6,563 nucleotides of DNA from Chloroflexota bacterium (GTDB taxonomy: Bacteria > Chloroflexota > Anaerolineae > Caldilineales > Caldilineaceae): positions 1-6,563 of the forward strand of contig QEUY01000226.1 in NCBI GenBank assembly GCA_003577365.1. Direction: 5' to 3'. The notes beneath the pieces are model-generated. The model made no database searches and was not told where the DNA came from. It was given only the letters and a program-made list of their open reading frames with translations. The first letter of the stretch is position 1. Every line of letters starts with the position of its first letter. A program made the translations under genes and the position numbers. Shown one piece after another: positions 5,701 to 6,563 of the stretch.

Positions 5701-6563
5701 CTACGCCCGAGCCAACCCAAGATCCGCCGGCGGCTCCGCCAGCGGGCGCTCCTTCAGCAGCGCAGGGCTGGCCCCAAAGCGCAAGTACAGGGCGGGCGTA
5801 ACAAACAGGGTCAGCACCGTCGACGTGACCAGCCCCCCCAGCATCACAATCGCCATGGGCCGCAGAATCTCATGCCCGGCAATGTCGCCGAAGAGGACAA
5901 AGGGCAGCAGCGCCAGCGCCACGGACAGCGCCGTCATCAGGATCGGCGCCAGCCGTTCCTGCGCCCCGCGCAGCACCAGGTTCGACCCAAACGGCTCACC
6001 CTCCGTTCCTTCAAGATGGCGCAGGTGGCTGATCATCACCATGCCGTTACGCACGGCAATACCCAGGATCGCAAACAGGCCAAACAACGCCCCCAGCGTC
6101 AGGCCGCCCGCGGCAAACGCCGCCAGCACGCCGCCCGCCAGCGCCATGGGCAAGGTCAAGAGCGAGACACCGGCCAAGCTCCAGCTCTGGTATGCCGCCT
6201 GGAACAGCAGGAACATCCCAATCACCGCGGTGAGCGCAGCCGCCCACACGCGCCACCACGCGGCCTGCCGTGTGGCCGCATCGCCCAGCACCTCGGCGTG
6301 GAACTCCATCGGGAACGCGATCTTATCGATACGCTCGTCGATCGCCGCCGCCACCGCGCCGAACCGGCGCCCCTGCACACTGACGTTGACGTCGACAAAA
6401 CGCGAGACAGCGTCGCGCCGGATGATGACCGGCGTCGGCACGATGCGCACATCGGCCAGATCGTCCAGCCGCACCAGCCCAAGGGGGGTCTCGATCGGCA
6501 GCCCGCGGATGTCGCTCAGGCTGTTGCGGATCTCGGGCACGCCCCACACGACTACCTCAAACA
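5701..6563 (-). CDS. Second RND efflux permease, C-terminal part, runs off the window
   Basis: The frame is open to the window edge and stops with TAG at 5703-5701, leaving about 287 residues. The sequence before the GTG at 6549 still reads F-E-V-V and aligns with FDVNVW of the complete permease, so that GTG is an internal Val and the start is outside the window. The part seen holds the end of the second porter region (about the first 95 residues) and five helices corresponding to TM8-TM12: around WAAALTAVIGMFLLFQAAY, LAGVSLLTLPMALAGGVLAA, LGALFGLFAILGIAVRNGM, APILMTALSVALALLPFVLF and AIVMLGGLVTSTVLTLFVTP. It is clearly paralogous to the 2014-5157 permease over this length, with shared segments such as NLVLRGAQERLAPI versus ELVLRGARERIAPI, and GHEI followed by PM.IV.LGGL.TSTV. 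TM10 VRNG and TM11 RLAPILMT keep the same charged and polar residues. It is the first visible gene of the operon, 82 bp upstream of the mini-adaptor start. The 5619-5700 gap shows no convincing promoter or terminator. Confidence 0.92.
   Translation of the reverse strand, partial: FEVVVWGVPEIRNSLSDIRGLPIETPLGLVRLDDLADVRIVPTPVIIRRDAVSRFVDVNVSVQGRRFGAVAAAIDERIDKIAFPMEFHAEVLGDAATRQAAWWRVWAAALTAVIGMFLLFQAAYQSWSLAGVSLLTLPMALAGGVLAAFAAGGLTLGALFGLFAILGIAVRNGMVMISHLRHLEGTEGEPFGSNLVLRGAQERLAPILMTALSVALALLPFVLFGDIAGHEILRPMAIVMLGGLVTSTVLTLFVTPALYLRFGASPALLKERPLAEPPADLGLARA

Noticed and set aside
6547..6549. GTG as start of the upstream permease at 6549
   Set aside because: The frame continues to the window edge with residues F-E-V-V that match the paralogue (FDVNVW), so this is an internal valine and the gene is cut by the window.
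1..6563. CRISPR arrays, tRNA or rRNA genes, insertion sequences, riboswitches
   Set aside because: I saw no spaced direct repeats, cloverleaf-like segments, transposase frames or terminal inverted repeats, and almost all sequence is explained by coding regions.

Overview
The window is GC-rich DNA, dense with genes, and it looks like chromosomal sequence from an environmental bacterium. The gene content (CusA-type RND permeases, several lipoproteins with Pro/Ala-rich linkers, a GlsB/YeaQ-type membrane protein, a CBM-like secreted domain) fits a Chloroflexota-like or other monoderm-leaning lineage. That placement is an inference from protein style. No rRNA or other phylogenetic marker is present.

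Layout: (1) Bases 1-159 (+) hold the C-terminal end of a GlsB/YeaQ/YmgE-type membrane protein. (2) Bases 160-240 lie between converging genes and contain a perfect 17-bp inverted repeat, a probable two-way terminator. (3) Bases 241-1922 (-) hold two lipoprotein genes, 301 aa then 243 aa in transcription order, 44 bp apart. (4) Bases 1980-2012 hold a GC-rich hairpin followed by a T run on the minus strand, ending the upstream operon. (5) Bases 2014-6563 (-) hold an RND efflux operon. In transcription order it has the C-terminal part of one RND permease (running off the window edge), a very short lipoprotein related to the ends of periplasmic adaptor (MFP) proteins, and a complete 1047-aa CusA/CzcA-like RND permease whose start codon overlaps the adaptor stop (ATGA). 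All genes except the first are on the minus strand.

How the genes may work together: the two permeases are close paralogues and flank an adaptor that keeps the membrane-proximal parts of the family but lacks the lipoyl and alpha-helical hairpin domains. Those missing parts normally reach an outer-membrane TolC-like channel. This suggests an RND system that exports across one membrane, or delivers substrate to the outer face of the cytoplasmic membrane, with a lipid-anchored mini-adaptor and perhaps a mixed trimer of two permeases. The intramembrane charged residues resemble AcrB's proton relay more than CusA's, although the overall sequence is CusA/CzcA-like. The substrate cannot be told from the sequence. 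The two downstream lipoproteins lie beyond the terminator and may be unrelated to the pump.
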